DNA from: Thermoplasmata archaeon
Lineage (GTDB): Archaea; Thermoplasmatota; Thermoplasmata; Thermoplasmatales; Aciduliprofundaceae
Direction of reading: 5' to 3'
Length of the DNA: 27,158 bases
Assembly: GCA_021163705.1 (NCBI GenBank)
Contig: JAGGTO010000001.1
Coordinates: forward strand, 1 to 27,158
Positions 7,875 through 16,505 of the stretch are shown here, in pieces (the stretch's first letter is position 1; the number at the start of each line of letters is the position of its first letter). The position numbers and the translations under genes were made by a program. The notes beneath the pieces were generated by a model, which searched no databases, had not been told where the DNA came from, and saw only the letters and a list, made by a program, of their open reading frames with translations.

Positions 7875-8822
7875 CTAATCACCTCCAAGCAGTCTCTTCA
7901 CTTTTCCAAGAATCTCCACCTTCTTCTTAGCTATATCCTTGGTCAAAAATTCAAGATCGCAGTTAGGTGCAAGAATTATGTCCCTGGGAGCCATACTCTC
8001 CTCTATCCTATTAACCAACTCTACAATTTTTTCAGGCTCCTCTATATAAGAATTTCTAGAATCAACACATCCACAGAGCAATCCTTTATGGAAGGATACA
8101 TCCTTTATCTCCATGAATTCTGTGGCATAGAAATCGATACCTATATAATCCACAGGCATATCCAGTAAATCCTCTATAATTGGAGATGCATCTCCAAAGT
8201 AGGTATGGAGTATAATGGTATTCCCTGTACTCCTTCTCACAATCTCATACGCCTCCCTTATTTCGTCCATCTCAGGAAGTTTCGGGTTTCTGTAAACCAG
8301 GGATGGCTCATTGAACTGGAATACCTCCACTCCCCTTCTCTCCAGGTCTCTCAGCTCCACCGCCATTATCCCAGCGAGATCAAAAATAAGATCTCGGGAG
8401 TAGCCCTGAGAGGATAGGGATGCAAAGGTATATAAGCCCGGAAGAATCACCTTTTTCTCATAATCCTCCAGCAAATCCAGGAAGATGTACCTGTGGAGAA
8501 ACGCATCATGGTTCTCAGGCTCAAGATTTTCAATCACAGGTTTTCTGTAGAATGTATTATTGTCAAACCATCGTGTTAGCGCTCCTGCGGTTATTCCCTT
8601 AACCCCCTCGGTGAATGGTCTGAATATGTCCTGCCACAGATACATTCCATCATTTATATATTTAAATCCATTACTCCTCTGAATTTCTATGGTCTCACAA
8701 GAATCCTCTCGAATAATAGGTATCAGGGTATTCCATCCAATAACATTTCTATCATAATCCCTCGTCGCTTTAACAAGCCTGCTCGATCTCGGAAATATGC
8801 CGGTTACCTGAGCATCCACCAT
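7875..8822 (-). CDS. MetE-like companion barrel without zinc ligands
   Basis: 315 residues, MetE/URO-D barrel fold, beginning VTGIFPRSSRLV like the entry of MetE domains. Where the catalytic subunit has H-x-C it has HTY (ILHTYFG), and where Glu binds zinc it has Asp (IGIDFYA); only the last Cys remains (APNCDLEF). It therefore probably acts as the N-terminal half of a split MetE, helping to bind the polyglutamylated methyl donor, rather than as a methyltransferase itself. Split MetE pairs are known in Sulfolobales and Thermoplasmata. First gene of a two-gene unit; GGTGAT lies only 3 bases before the ATG. Confidence 0.8.
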   Translation of the reverse strand: MVDAQVTGIFPRSSRLVKATRDYDRNVIGWNTLIPIIREDSCETIEIQRSNGFKYINDGMYLWQDIFRPFTEGVKGITAGALTRWFDNNTFYRKPVIENLEPENHDAFLHRYIFLDLLEDYEKKVILPGLYTFASLSSQGYSRDLIFDLAGIMAVELRDLERRGVEVFQFNEPSLVYRNPKLPEMDEIREAYEIVRRSTGNTIILHTYFGDASPIIEDLLDMPVDYIGIDFYATEFMEIKDVSFHKGLLCGCVDSRNSYIEEPEKIVELVNRIEESMAPRDIILAPNCDLEFLTKDIAKKKVEILGKVKRLLGGD

Positions 8823-8850
8823 TTTATCACCTATTCGCCCAATAATTGAG

Positions 8851-8860
8851 ATTTATAAAT
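8851..8860 (-). promoter_or_regulatory. TATA box for the metE pair
   Basis: Read on the minus strand the sequence is ATTTATAAAT, about 27 bases before the ribosome site at 8826-8831, so the transcript would have almost no 5' leader. The rest of 8823-9047 is AT-rich intergenic DNA with two divergent promoters and no gene that I can see. Confidence 0.55.
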
Positions 8861-9015
8861 ATTTTTAGTAGCTCTTCCTGTAACAACCCCAACAAAATCA
8901 CCTTTTATAAAAATATTTTATGAGAGATATAAAAATTTCCAGTATTTGGCACAAATCCATATTTTTGACAAATATTCGACACTTTTTGAAATATTCACAG
9001 GTTTTTTTGTAAGAA

Positions 9016-9026
9016 TTTATAAATAG
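9016..9026 (+). promoter_or_regulatory. TATA box for the asparagine synthetase gene
   Basis: TTTATAAATAG is centred about 27 bases before the ATG at 9048, and there is no ribosome site between. Transcription should start at or next to the ATG, giving a leaderless mRNA. Confidence 0.6.
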
Positions 9027-9047
9027 TAGCCCATTTTACTGAAATTT

Positions 9048-9941
9048 ATGATAGATAAGATATACTCAAAGCTACAGGATGAAAGGGTGAAAAGAGCGGT
9101 AGAAGTGCAGAGCCATGTGAGATATGAGCTGAAAAGGTTCCTTCATGAGAAGGGATTTGTGGAAATACCCCCTGTTATAATATCTCCCCTCACAGACCCC
9201 TTGAGGCATGAGACATATGAGGCAACCATTAATTACTATGGCCACCGATACTCACTTACGAAGAGCATGATATTCCACAAGCAGCTGGCACTTATTCCGT
9301 TTGAGAAGATCTTTGCCTTCTCTCCAAATGTCAGATTAGAACCTGTTCATGCAAGAAGTTCAAAGAGGCATCTTGCAGAATTTACACAGCTCGATCTAGA
9401 GATGAGAGATGCAACAAGGGAAGATATCATGGAGCTCGTTGAAGAAATGCTGGTTCATGTAATAAAAAATGTGAAGAGTAGATTCTCCTTAGACATAGAT
9501 GTGCCATCACCACCGTTTCCGGAGATAACCTTCCAGCAGGCCTACAGCAAATATGGAAAGGATTTTGAAGTTGAGCTATCAAAAGAGATGGATACGCCAT
9601 TCTGGATAGTGGATATGCCAATAACCCACAGAGAATTTTACGATAGGGAATACAAGGAAGGCATACTAAGAGACATGGATCTTATATATCCCTATGGATT
9701 TGGAGAAGCTGCCTCAGGAGGAGAAAGAGAATACAGGTATGAGAGAATATTGGACAGAATCAAAAGAGGAGGATATAAACCGGAGGATTTCAAACTCTAC
9801 CTGGAGTTTGCTAAAAGAGGAATACCAAGGTCTGCTGGTATTGGCATAGGAATGGAGAGACTTACAAGATTTCTTTGCAAGCTGAAATCTGTGGAGGACG
9901 CCACACTCTTTCCCAAGGTAATTGGTGAGCCAGGAATCTAA
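9048..9941 (+). CDS. Archaeal asparagine synthetase related to AsnRS (class II fold)
   Basis: 297 residues, the size of a class II catalytic core without an anticodon-binding domain. Motif 2-like sequence with RSSKRHLAEFTQLDLEM occurs around residue 105, and motif 3 GIGIGMERLTRF around 270. The arrangement matches the archaeal asparagine synthetase (AS-AR) characterised from Pyrococcus, which makes asparagine from aspartate by adenylation without tRNA. A free-standing AspRS/AsnRS is excluded by the missing N-terminal OB-fold. The neighbouring Lrp/AsnC-type regulator fits an amino acid role. The start is leaderless. Confidence 0.85.
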   Translation: MIDKIYSKLQDERVKRAVEVQSHVRYELKRFLHEKGFVEIPPVIISPLTDPLRHETYEATINYYGHRYSLTKSMIFHKQLALIPFEKIFAFSPNVRLEPVHARSSKRHLAEFTQLDLEMRDATREDIMELVEEMLVHVIKNVKSRFSLDIDVPSPPFPEITFQQAYSKYGKDFEVELSKEMDTPFWIVDMPITHREFYDREYKEGILRDMDLIYPYGFGEAASGGEREYRYERILDRIKRGGYKPEDFKLYLEFAKRGIPRSAGIGIGMERLTRFLCKLKSVEDATLFPKVIGEPGI

Positions 9942-10378
9942 CATATTTCTTTTATCGTCTGGAATACCACAAGGGTCTCCGTTTTTTCCACCCCTTCTAT
10001 GCTCCTTATCTTTTCAAGGATTACCTCTTCCAGGGTTTCCATGTCTGGAGTTCTTATTTTGATTAACATATCCCATCGCCCCGTGATTATATCCACCCCG
10101 TATACTTCCTTGAGCTTTGCAATTTCTTCCGCAACCTCTCTCTGAGTTCGTGGAGATTCTGGATTGAAGGAAATCAGTGCATATGCGCAGATTCCTAATC
10201 CTAATTTTTTGTAATCTGGCTGAATTGTGAATTTCTTTATTATTCCTTCATTTTTCATTCTCTTTATTCTCTCATAGACTGTTGAATGGGGCATCTCAAG
10301 CTTTTTAGCCATGTTCTTGATGAACTCCCTGCTATTCTCCCGAAGGAGATTGAATATTTTCCAATCTTTGGCATCCAT
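9938..10378 (-). CDS. Lrp/AsnC family transcriptional regulator
   Basis: 146 residues from the ATG at 10378. An N-terminal helix-turn-helix (DAKDWKIFNLLRENSREFIKNMAKK, then STVYERIKRMKNEGIIKKF) is followed by an RAM/ACT-like effector domain from about residue 60, with a typical ITGRWDMLIKIRTPDMETLE stretch. A TATA box at 10401-10410 puts the transcription start at the ATG; an in-frame GTG at 10399 falls upstream of that and is less likely. It overlaps the end of the asparagine synthetase gene by 4 bases in convergent orientation, recalling the asnC-asnA pairing of bacteria. Asparagine or another amino acid may be the ligand. Confidence 0.88.
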   Translation of the reverse strand: MDAKDWKIFNLLRENSREFIKNMAKKLEMPHSTVYERIKRMKNEGIIKKFTIQPDYKKLGLGICAYALISFNPESPRTQREVAEEIAKLKEVYGVDIITGRWDMLIKIRTPDMETLEEVILEKIRSIEGVEKTETLVVFQTIKEIC

Positions 10379-10400
10379 ATTTGGAAAATATACTTTCACT

Positions 10401-10410
10401 ATATAAATTT
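10401..10410 (-). promoter_or_regulatory. TATA box for the Lrp-type regulator
   Basis: On the minus strand the sequence is AAATTTATAT, centred about 27 bases ahead of the ATG at 10378, with no ribosome site between. This decides the start as leaderless MDAKDW. It lies just past the end of the nitroreductase gene. Confidence 0.6.
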
Positions 10411-10413
10411 TTC

Positions 10414-10974
10414 TTAAAAAGAATCAAAATCCATGATTTCCTGGAGCTCCTTTCTCCTCTTTTTTCTTCCACCCTCTTTTGGATATCCCACAGGTAAAAT
10501 TGTCTCAAGTCGGTAGTATCTCGGAGCATTCACCACCTCCGCTATCTCTCTGGCAGGTGGTGGAGTATATGTGAGACTGCTTAATCCCTCCTCTTCCAGG
10601 GCCAGGAGGAAGTATCCCACCGCTAACCATGTGGATTCCCTGGAATAGGGTGCCCGAATATCTGAAAAAATCATCACCAAATATGGAGCCTCTTCTAAAA
10701 AATCCTTTCTCCAGGTGATGTTTTCCCTCTCCATCCATTCTTTAAGCTCTCCCCTTACCCTTCTATGTAGATCCCTTTCAAACTTTTCGCATCTTCTTCT
10801 TATCTCTCTCTTTTTCTCAGGATCTTTTACTATTAGAAAGTACCAGGGTTGCTTGTTTATCCCAGAGGGTGCTTCCCTTGCCACCTCAATGCACCTTATT
10901 ATCTTATCCACCGGAAAGCTCTCGCTTTTAAACTTTCTCACCGTTCTCCTACTTTTGGCAAGATCCAGCAGCAT
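10414..10974 (-). CDS. Nitroreductase family protein
   Basis: 186 residues from the ATG at 10974, with GGTGGG upstream at 10978-10984; the longer in-frame ORF runs back into aroC and is not real. The N-terminal SRRTVRKF and the EAPSGINKQPWYFLIV block (about residues 33-48) are the FMN-binding signatures of the nitroreductase superfamily. It begins 10 bases after aroC and is the last gene of the aro operon. The substrate is unknown. Chorismate synthase needs reduced FMN, so supplying reduced flavin is a possible reason for the linkage, but that is only a guess. Confidence 0.8.
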   Translation of the reverse strand: MLLDLAKSRRTVRKFKSESFPVDKIIRCIEVAREAPSGINKQPWYFLIVKDPEKKREIRRRCEKFERDLHRRVRGELKEWMERENITWRKDFLEEAPYLVMIFSDIRAPYSRESTWLAVGYFLLALEEEGLSSLTYTPPPAREIAEVVNAPRYYRLETILPVGYPKEGGRKKRRKELQEIMDFDSF

Positions 10975-10984
10975 ATACCCACCA

Positions 10985-12079
10985 TCATCCCATCTCTTTA
11001 TCCTTTTTAAACTTATCCATAAAATGAAGCTTTGAGTATCTCCGCAGGAGATGATCAGCCAAAACAAAAGACATCATTGATTCCACCACCACAACAGCCT
11101 TAGGAACAATGCATGCATCAAATCTCCCATGAAGCTTTATTTCTTTCGTCTCCAAGCTTCTCAGATCTACAGTTTTCTGCGGCTTGTAAATTGATGGGGT
11201 TGGTTTGAAGGCTATCCTGGTCACTATGGACATGCCATTACTTATTCCTCCAAGAACCCCACCCATATTGTTGCTCTCTGTAACTATTTTTCCATTCTTC
11301 ACTCCAAATTCATCATTTGCCTCACTTCCCCTCATCCTTGCAAGCTGAAAACCCATGCCGAACTCCACACCCTTCACTGCAGGAATGGCAAAAAATGCCC
11401 TTGCGAGCTCTCCTTCAAGATCATCATCGAATGGACCACCCAAGCCTGCAGGAACATTTCGGGCCACACACTCCACAATACCCCCAATACTATCCCCATC
11501 ACTTCTCACTTCTGCAATTTTCTCCTTGATCTTCTCCATTGCTTCCACATCGGGACATATAGGATCTTTAGATGAGAAGAGTTCATCCTCTGAAAATTTT
11601 GCCACAATATTACCCACGCTTCTTATGGCTGCCTTTACAGCTATGCCTTCCATTTCTAGAATTTTTCTTCCAAAATAGCCTGCAAGCACCATGCCTGCTG
11701 TCAATCGTCCAGAAAAAAATCCGCTACCTCGATAGTCATTGAAACCAAAGTATTTTACATATGAGGTATAATCACTGTGACCTGGACGAGGGGTGTACCT
11801 TATCTCCTCATAGTACGATGAGTCCACATCCCTATTCTCAAGAACAATTGCGAGAGGTGCACCTGTGGTATGGCCCTTGAATATCCCAGAGATGATTTGC
11901 GGCTCATCCACCTCTCTTCTTGTTGAGGATGATTCAGGCAGCCCCCATCTCCTTCTTAACAATTCTTTCATCTCATCCTCGCTCACCTCTATTCCAGGGG
12001 GGAGACCTTCAATGAGAGTTCCAACAGCCACTCCATGGCTCTCTCCAAAAATGGAGAAGCGGAGAATTTTACCTATCAT
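10985..12079 (-). CDS. aroC: Chorismate synthase
   Basis: Converts 5-enolpyruvylshikimate-3-phosphate to chorismate, last step of the shared aromatic pathway. 364 residues from the ATG at 12079 (GGAGGG at about 12086-12091). Diagnostic blocks are FSIFGESHG near the N-terminus, STRREVDEPQIISG, RPGHSDYTSYVKYFGFNDYRGSG (about 100-122) and SGRLTAG. The start overlaps the end of aroA by 11 bases. Base composition is that of the AT-rich part of the window. No flavin reductase domain is fused, so reduced FMN must come from elsewhere. Confidence 0.95.
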   Translation of the reverse strand: MIGKILRFSIFGESHGVAVGTLIEGLPPGIEVSEDEMKELLRRRWGLPESSSTRREVDEPQIISGIFKGHTTGAPLAIVLENRDVDSSYYEEIRYTPRPGHSDYTSYVKYFGFNDYRGSGFFSGRLTAGMVLAGYFGRKILEMEGIAVKAAIRSVGNIVAKFSEDELFSSKDPICPDVEAMEKIKEKIAEVRSDGDSIGGIVECVARNVPAGLGGPFDDDLEGELARAFFAIPAVKGVEFGMGFQLARMRGSEANDEFGVKNGKIVTESNNMGGVLGGISNGMSIVTRIAFKPTPSIYKPQKTVDLRSLETKEIKLHGRFDACIVPKAVVVVESMMSFVLADHLLRRYSKLHFMDKFKKDKEMG

Positions 12080-13274
12080 CAATAACCCTCCGTAAATCTT
12101 CAAAAAATCTGGGATAGGATTTTTCAACGCATTCACTTCCCTCTATTTTTGATATTCCCTCGGCTCCCAATGCTGCTATGCTCAGTGCCATGGCTATGCG
12201 ATGATCTCCATGGGAATCAACAACCGCACCCCTGAGCTTTTTTCCACCCTTAACTACCAAGGATTCTTCCTTTTCTTTCACATCTGCTCCCATCTTTCTA
12301 AGCTCCAGGGCCATGCTCCTTATCCTGTCACTCTCCTTATATCTGAGCTGCTTCCCACGCAATATTGTGGTACCTGAAGAATAGGCGGCAACAACAGCGA
12401 GTACTGGAAAAAGATCTGGATGCTCCGTGCAATCCACATCTATACCTTCCAGCATATTGCTTTCCACCTCCACATAATTTTCTCCTCTCCTGATCTTCGC
12501 ACCAAATTTCTCCAGTATTTCAACAATCTTCATATCCGGCTGCACATCATGTCTCTGGAGATTATTCACCCTTATCCTTCCATATAGAGCACCGGCAGCA
12601 AGAAAGAATGAGGCTGATGAATAATCACCAGGAACTACTATTTTTCCTCCCCTAGGTGGACGGTCCACATGGATGGTATCATTCTCCTTTCTGATTTTCG
12701 CCCCTGCATCTTCCAGTACCTTTATTGTCATCTCCACATAGCCCTTGGATACAAGCCTCGTAACTCTAACTGAACCCTCATTCTTTGCAGCCACAAATAG
12801 AAGCGAGGATACAAATTGAGAGGATATTCCTCCATCAACAAGCATATTCTTTTTGAGCTTTCTGCCAATAACTGTTACAGGCAAATACCCCGACGAAATT
12901 ATAAAAGCACCTGCATCTCTCAGGGATTTGATGAGAGGAAGCATGGGTCTTCTTCTAAGAGAGCAATGCCCATCTATCCTGCTTTTTCCCTCTATAGTGG
13001 ATGCAATACCCAGCGCAAATCTTGCAGTGGTTCCAGATTCTTCCGCATTTATATTCCCCGGCCTTTCTTCCACAGAGGTGATACCTTCCCAAGATATTTC
13101 AGCTCCCAGGGATTTCAGGGCATTCACCGTTGCAATTGTATCTCTACATATGAGAGATTTTTCTACCCGAAGCTTTCCTGCTATATAAGCTGCAAAAAAA
13201 GCACGATGAGTATAGCTTTTAGAAGGAGGTGCATCAACGATACCATTAATTTTCCCCACAGGCCTAATAATCAC
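12069..13274 (-). CDS. aroA: 5-enolpyruvylshikimate-3-phosphate synthase
   Basis: 401 residues starting at a GTG (13274) that has GGAGGTG about 8 bases upstream and overlaps the end of aroK by 11 bases. It carries the EPSP synthase signatures: DAPPSKSYTHRA (about 15-26), GGISSQFVSSLL, the DLFPVLAVVAA aspartate region, RYKESDRIRSM (about 310-320) and SHGDHRIAMALSIA (about 345-358). It joins phosphoenolpyruvate to shikimate-3-phosphate. Length and motifs are complete. Confidence 0.95.
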   Translation of the reverse strand: MIIRPVGKINGIVDAPPSKSYTHRAFFAAYIAGKLRVEKSLICRDTIATVNALKSLGAEISWEGITSVEERPGNINAEESGTTARFALGIASTIEGKSRIDGHCSLRRRPMLPLIKSLRDAGAFIISSGYLPVTVIGRKLKKNMLVDGGISSQFVSSLLFVAAKNEGSVRVTRLVSKGYVEMTIKVLEDAGAKIRKENDTIHVDRPPRGGKIVVPGDYSSASFFLAAGALYGRIRVNNLQRHDVQPDMKIVEILEKFGAKIRRGENYVEVESNMLEGIDVDCTEHPDLFPVLAVVAAYSSGTTILRGKQLRYKESDRIRSMALELRKMGADVKEKEESLVVKGGKKLRGAVVDSHGDHRIAMALSIAALGAEGISKIEGSECVEKSYPRFFEDLRRVIDDR

Positions 13275-14091
13275 CGGAAAACACCTCCGTCTCTATAATC
13301 TCACCCTTTCCTCTCCAAATATCTCTCACTAGTTCCCTATCCTCAGTTATTGCAAAAAGTGCGGGACCCTTGCCACATAGTCCTGCAGTTATTCCAAACA
13401 CCCGAAGCTCAACCAAAGGTTGAAGATTATAGCTGAAGAAATCAGAATAAATAAGTCCATTGAGAAACGCTGCCTCTTCCCATTTTCCATTAATCGCAAG
13501 ATTAAATATTCTCTCCACAGTACTATAAAGAGCTGTAAAATCTTTGCCCTTTAATGAGGAGGTGAGAACCTCTCTCCCGGGGATTAGAAGCACCACCGGC
13601 GTATTTTCAATAGCTTCCCTTTTCAATATCTTCATTTTTCTGTTATCTGTGAATACCAGTCCTCCGAAATGCGAGGCACATGCATCATCGTAAGCACCCG
13701 TGAGGGTAACGCCCGCTCTCTTTGCAGCTTCCACCCCGAGCTTCACAAGCTCCTCCTCGCTTATCTGCAACTCCAGCTTATTCGCAAGCTCGAAGATTAC
13801 CGCGTTGGCCACCGCGGAGCTGCTCTTCAACCCTTTTGCGGGAGGTATATCGGATTCTATCCACAATTTCACCCCGAAGTTCTGGCCGGTGCGCATTCTC
13901 ATAAGCTTCACTATCTCCTCTATGAGCCTTGTATCCCCGTATTCTCTGCCCCTCACATGTATATTGGTGAGTATACCCTCATCCACTATTTCCGCGTGAG
14001 CCACCACCCGAAGATTGATACCTATGGCTGCGCCCTTTCCTGTGGCCATCGCATTGACCACGGTGACTGCAGAGCGTGCCACCGCACTCAT
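13264..14091 (-). CDS. aroK: Shikimate kinase, archaeal GHMP type
   Basis: 275 residues. The ATP-binding GHMP motif PPAKGLKSSSA is at 83-93 and a C-terminal TAGLCGKGPALFA glycine-rich motif near 245. This is the archaeal shikimate kinase family, unrelated to the bacterial P-loop AroK, and the adjacent aroE and aroA confirm the step. The ATG overlaps the aroE stop (ATGA). Composition changes inside the gene: the first about 145 codons are G+C- and CpG-rich, like aroE to aroF, while the rest is AT-rich, like aroA and aroC. This could mark a recombination joint. The reading frame is intact across it. Confidence 0.92.
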   Translation of the reverse strand: MSAVARSAVTVVNAMATGKGAAIGINLRVVAHAEIVDEGILTNIHVRGREYGDTRLIEEIVKLMRMRTGQNFGVKLWIESDIPPAKGLKSSSAVANAVIFELANKLELQISEEELVKLGVEAAKRAGVTLTGAYDDACASHFGGLVFTDNRKMKILKREAIENTPVVLLIPGREVLTSSLKGKDFTALYSTVERIFNLAINGKWEEAAFLNGLIYSDFFSYNLQPLVELRVFGITAGLCGKGPALFAITEDRELVRDIWRGKGEIIETEVFSGDY

Positions 14092-14891
14092 CTCAGAGCC
14101 TCCAGAGCAGCGCTCCTCATATATTCCGCATCGACCTCAATGCCCATCCATATTCTGAAACTCTCCGCCGCCTGTTCGGCGAGCATCCACAACCCGTCGA
14201 TTACCCTGCAACCTCTGAGCAACGCGTCCCTCAGCAGCTTTGTGCGAAGCGGAATGTACACGATGTCCATCACCACAAGTCCATCGCTCAAAAACTCTGC
14301 CGGCACGAGGCTTCTGTTCTCGCGCATGCCCACCGGCGTGGCGTTTATGAGAATATGCGACCTGCGCAATTCCTTCTCCAGATTTTCCAGATTCAGCTTA
14401 TCCGCCTTCATACCCTGGCGTATCAGAGCATTCACCCTCTCCTCCTTCCTGTCCAGTATGAGCACATCCGCATGCTCTGCAAGTGCAGTTCCTATGGCTT
14501 TCCCGGCACCGCCACCACCGATAATTAGCACACGCGAATCTTTCACCTCTGTAAATCTCTGCAACGCGCGAAGAGCGCCTGTGGCATCCGTGTTGTATCC
14601 CCAGAGTCTATTATTTCTACGCAAAACGGTGTTAACTGCCCCAATTCTGGCAGCGATGCCCTCCACCCTGTGAAGATATCTCAGAATTTTCTCCTTGAAC
14701 GGCATGGTTATGTTCGCGCCTTCAATTTTGAGATTTTCAATTATTTCCACAGCTTCCTCCACGCTACTCTTTGAGATTGCCATGTATCTCGCGCTGATTC
14801 CATATTTTTTGAAAGTGGCGTTGTGCATGGGTGGGCTGAGCGAATCTCTCACATCTCCACCGATAACCGCATAGAGCAGCGGCTCATCCAT
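14088..14891 (-). CDS. aroE: Shikimate dehydrogenase
   Basis: 267 residues from the ATG at 14891, which overlaps the aroD stop by 8 bases; a longer in-frame ORF extends back into aroD and lacks conserved sequence. Substrate-binding SLSPPMHNATF (17-27), the catalytic Lys66 in NITMPFKEK, Asn87 (GAVNTV) and Asp102 (NTDATG) are present, followed by the NADP-binding GGGGAGKAIG. It reduces 3-dehydroshikimate to shikimate. Fourth enzyme of the operon's shikimate route, immediately upstream of aroK. Confidence 0.95.
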   Translation of the reverse strand: MDEPLLYAVIGGDVRDSLSPPMHNATFKKYGISARYMAISKSSVEEAVEIIENLKIEGANITMPFKEKILRYLHRVEGIAARIGAVNTVLRRNNRLWGYNTDATGALRALQRFTEVKDSRVLIIGGGGAGKAIGTALAEHADVLILDRKEERVNALIRQGMKADKLNLENLEKELRRSHILINATPVGMRENRSLVPAEFLSDGLVVMDIVYIPLRTKLLRDALLRGCRVIDGLWMLAEQAAESFRIWMGIEVDAEYMRSAALEALR

Positions 14892-15528
14892 TTCCCAGAA
14901 CCTCCAGAATGCGACGCATCTCATCCAGAGTGAGAATGCCCTGTGCAGCTGTGGCATCGCTCAGGGAGACATAGGTGAAGGGAGCCAAAAAGCTGCTAAG
15001 AACCCGGGATATCTTCCCCATCTTGCCCATGCAGAACGCTATTATGTCTCCATCGCTATGCTCATACAGCCGCAGGAGCCTCAGATTGTCCTCGTAACTT
15101 CTCGCGAAGGGTACTATTTTTCTCACAGCACCCCCGCGCATCTTTTCTGCAAGTTTAATGAGTTCCTCAATAGAAGGTGTGCCCTGGAAATTGTGGTAAG
15201 AGAGAATCACATCCACATCTTTCCTTTTCGCAAGTTTCAGAAGCTCATCTTTTATGGGCGCGTGGAACTCCACATCCATGTACCTGGGCTCAATCTCCAG
15301 AAATTCTTCAAAGATACGCAGCCTCTCCCTCTCGCCTATCTCTCTTAGTCCACCTTCCTGGTGCCTTCTCACAGTAATGATGAGCTTCTCTCTGTAACGC
15401 TCCAGCTGCTGAAAATTGGAAAGCTCCTCCATGGCGTCCACCCTTATCTCGTAAAGCTGCAGCGGGTACCTCTCCATGATTTTGAGCGCATCGTCGACCT
15501 TTGAAGCGATAATCACCCCTGCGAGCAT
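14884..15528 (-). CDS. aroD: 3-dehydroquinate dehydratase, type I
   Basis: 214 residues, type I (Schiff-base) family. Glu27 in YEIRVD, the general base His112 in SYHNF and the Schiff-base Lys137 in VRKIVPFA are all visible, as is the C-terminal SLSDATAAQG segment. It dehydrates 3-dehydroquinate to 3-dehydroshikimate. The start overlaps the end of aroB by 16 bases, so translation is probably coupled. Confidence 0.94.
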   Translation of the reverse strand: MLAGVIIASKVDDALKIMERYPLQLYEIRVDAMEELSNFQQLERYREKLIITVRRHQEGGLREIGERERLRIFEEFLEIEPRYMDVEFHAPIKDELLKLAKRKDVDVILSYHNFQGTPSIEELIKLAEKMRGGAVRKIVPFARSYEDNLRLLRLYEHSDGDIIAFCMGKMGKISRVLSSFLAPFTYVSLSDATAAQGILTLDEMRRILEVLGNG

Positions 15529-16505
15529 GGCATTTCCCCTAAGGTCCTCAAAATCAGGCTTTCCTCCACATCCACCACTTTCACGGTTCCTATCTCCACG
15601 GGCACAACCAGCGTCATCTTTCCGTACCAGAACTTCTTATCGTTTCTCATTGCTCTGAGAAGCTCGATGGGTTTGAATGGTATGCACCCATCCAGGCCAA
15701 ATTTCATGAGAAGCGCATCCACATCTGCAGGGTCGAAGCCATAGAGCTTCTCGCCTAAAAGAGCACTGAAGCGTAGCCCCTGGGCCACCGCAACTCCATG
15801 CTTTATCTTGTATCCATAATACTTTTCCAGGGCGTGGGCGAAGGTATGTCCAAGATTCAGCACTCTCCTTATCCCATGCTCCTCCTTCAGGTCCTGATTC
15901 ACTATGCTCAGCTTGTACCTCACGCATCTCTCTATGATATCTTCATTCACCCCGCTACCTCTCATCACCGCCCCGTGGATATCTCTGCTGAGAATCGCAT
16001 ACTTCACAAGCTCCCCATATCCGTTGCTCCACTCCTCCGGAGGCAGTGTGTGAAGCACATCCGGGTCTATCACAATGTAACGGGGAAGATAGAAAGTGCC
16101 CACCATGTTCTTTCCCCTGAAATTTATTCCGGTCTTTCCTCCGATGGCCGCGTCTATCTGCGCAAGAAGCGTGGTGGGTGCGAGAAGAAGAGACACGCCG
16201 CGCATAAATGTGGAGGCAACAAACCCTGCAAGGTCCGTGATTACGCCGCCCCCAAGTCCGATTATCACGGATTTCCTTGTAAACCCCGCATCCAGGAGCT
16301 TTTCCCAGAGCATTGATGCAAATGTGAGACTCTTTGTGCTCTCGCCCTCCGGAAGAATGAGAGGGGTGTACTCAAGGCCATTCAGCTTTTCAAGGTGAAG
16401 GGTCGCAACTCTCTTATCCGTTATCACCGCAACCCTGTGAGGTCGCAACGCATTCACCATGTCCGCGATGCTCTTCAGAGACCCCCGTCTGATAACAAGC
16501 TCCAT
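15513..16505 (-). CDS. aroB: 3-dehydroquinate synthase (classical AroB)
   Basis: 330 residues. NAD-binding GLGGGVITDLAGFVAS (about 83-98), TTLLAQIDAAIGGKTGIN (about 110-127), the KNMVGTFYLP block and the metal-binding RVLNLGHTFAHALE identify the classical NAD-dependent enzyme that cyclises DAHP. With the DAHP synthase next door, this shows the bacterial-type erythrose-4-phosphate route rather than the dehydroquinate synthase II route of many methanogens. It overlaps the end of the DAHP synthase gene by 31 bases, the longest overlap in the operon. Confidence 0.95.
   Translation of the reverse strand: MELVIRRGSLKSIADMVNALRPHRVAVITDKRVATLHLEKLNGLEYTPLILPEGESTKSLTFASMLWEKLLDAGFTRKSVIIGLGGGVITDLAGFVASTFMRGVSLLLAPTTLLAQIDAAIGGKTGINFRGKNMVGTFYLPRYIVIDPDVLHTLPPEEWSNGYGELVKYAILSRDIHGAVMRGSGVNEDIIERCVRYKLSIVNQDLKEEHGIRRVLNLGHTFAHALEKYYGYKIKHGVAVAQGLRFSALLGEKLYGFDPADVDALLMKFGLDGCIPFKPIELLRAMRNDKKFWYGKMTLVVPVEIGTVKVVDVEESLILRTLGEMPCSQG

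Noticed and set aside
13669..14673. A 334-codon plus-strand open frame opposite aroK and aroE
   Set aside because: It lies in the G+C-rich block where stop codons are rare in shadow frames, has no ribosome site and no recognisable motif, and is antisense to two clear enzymes.
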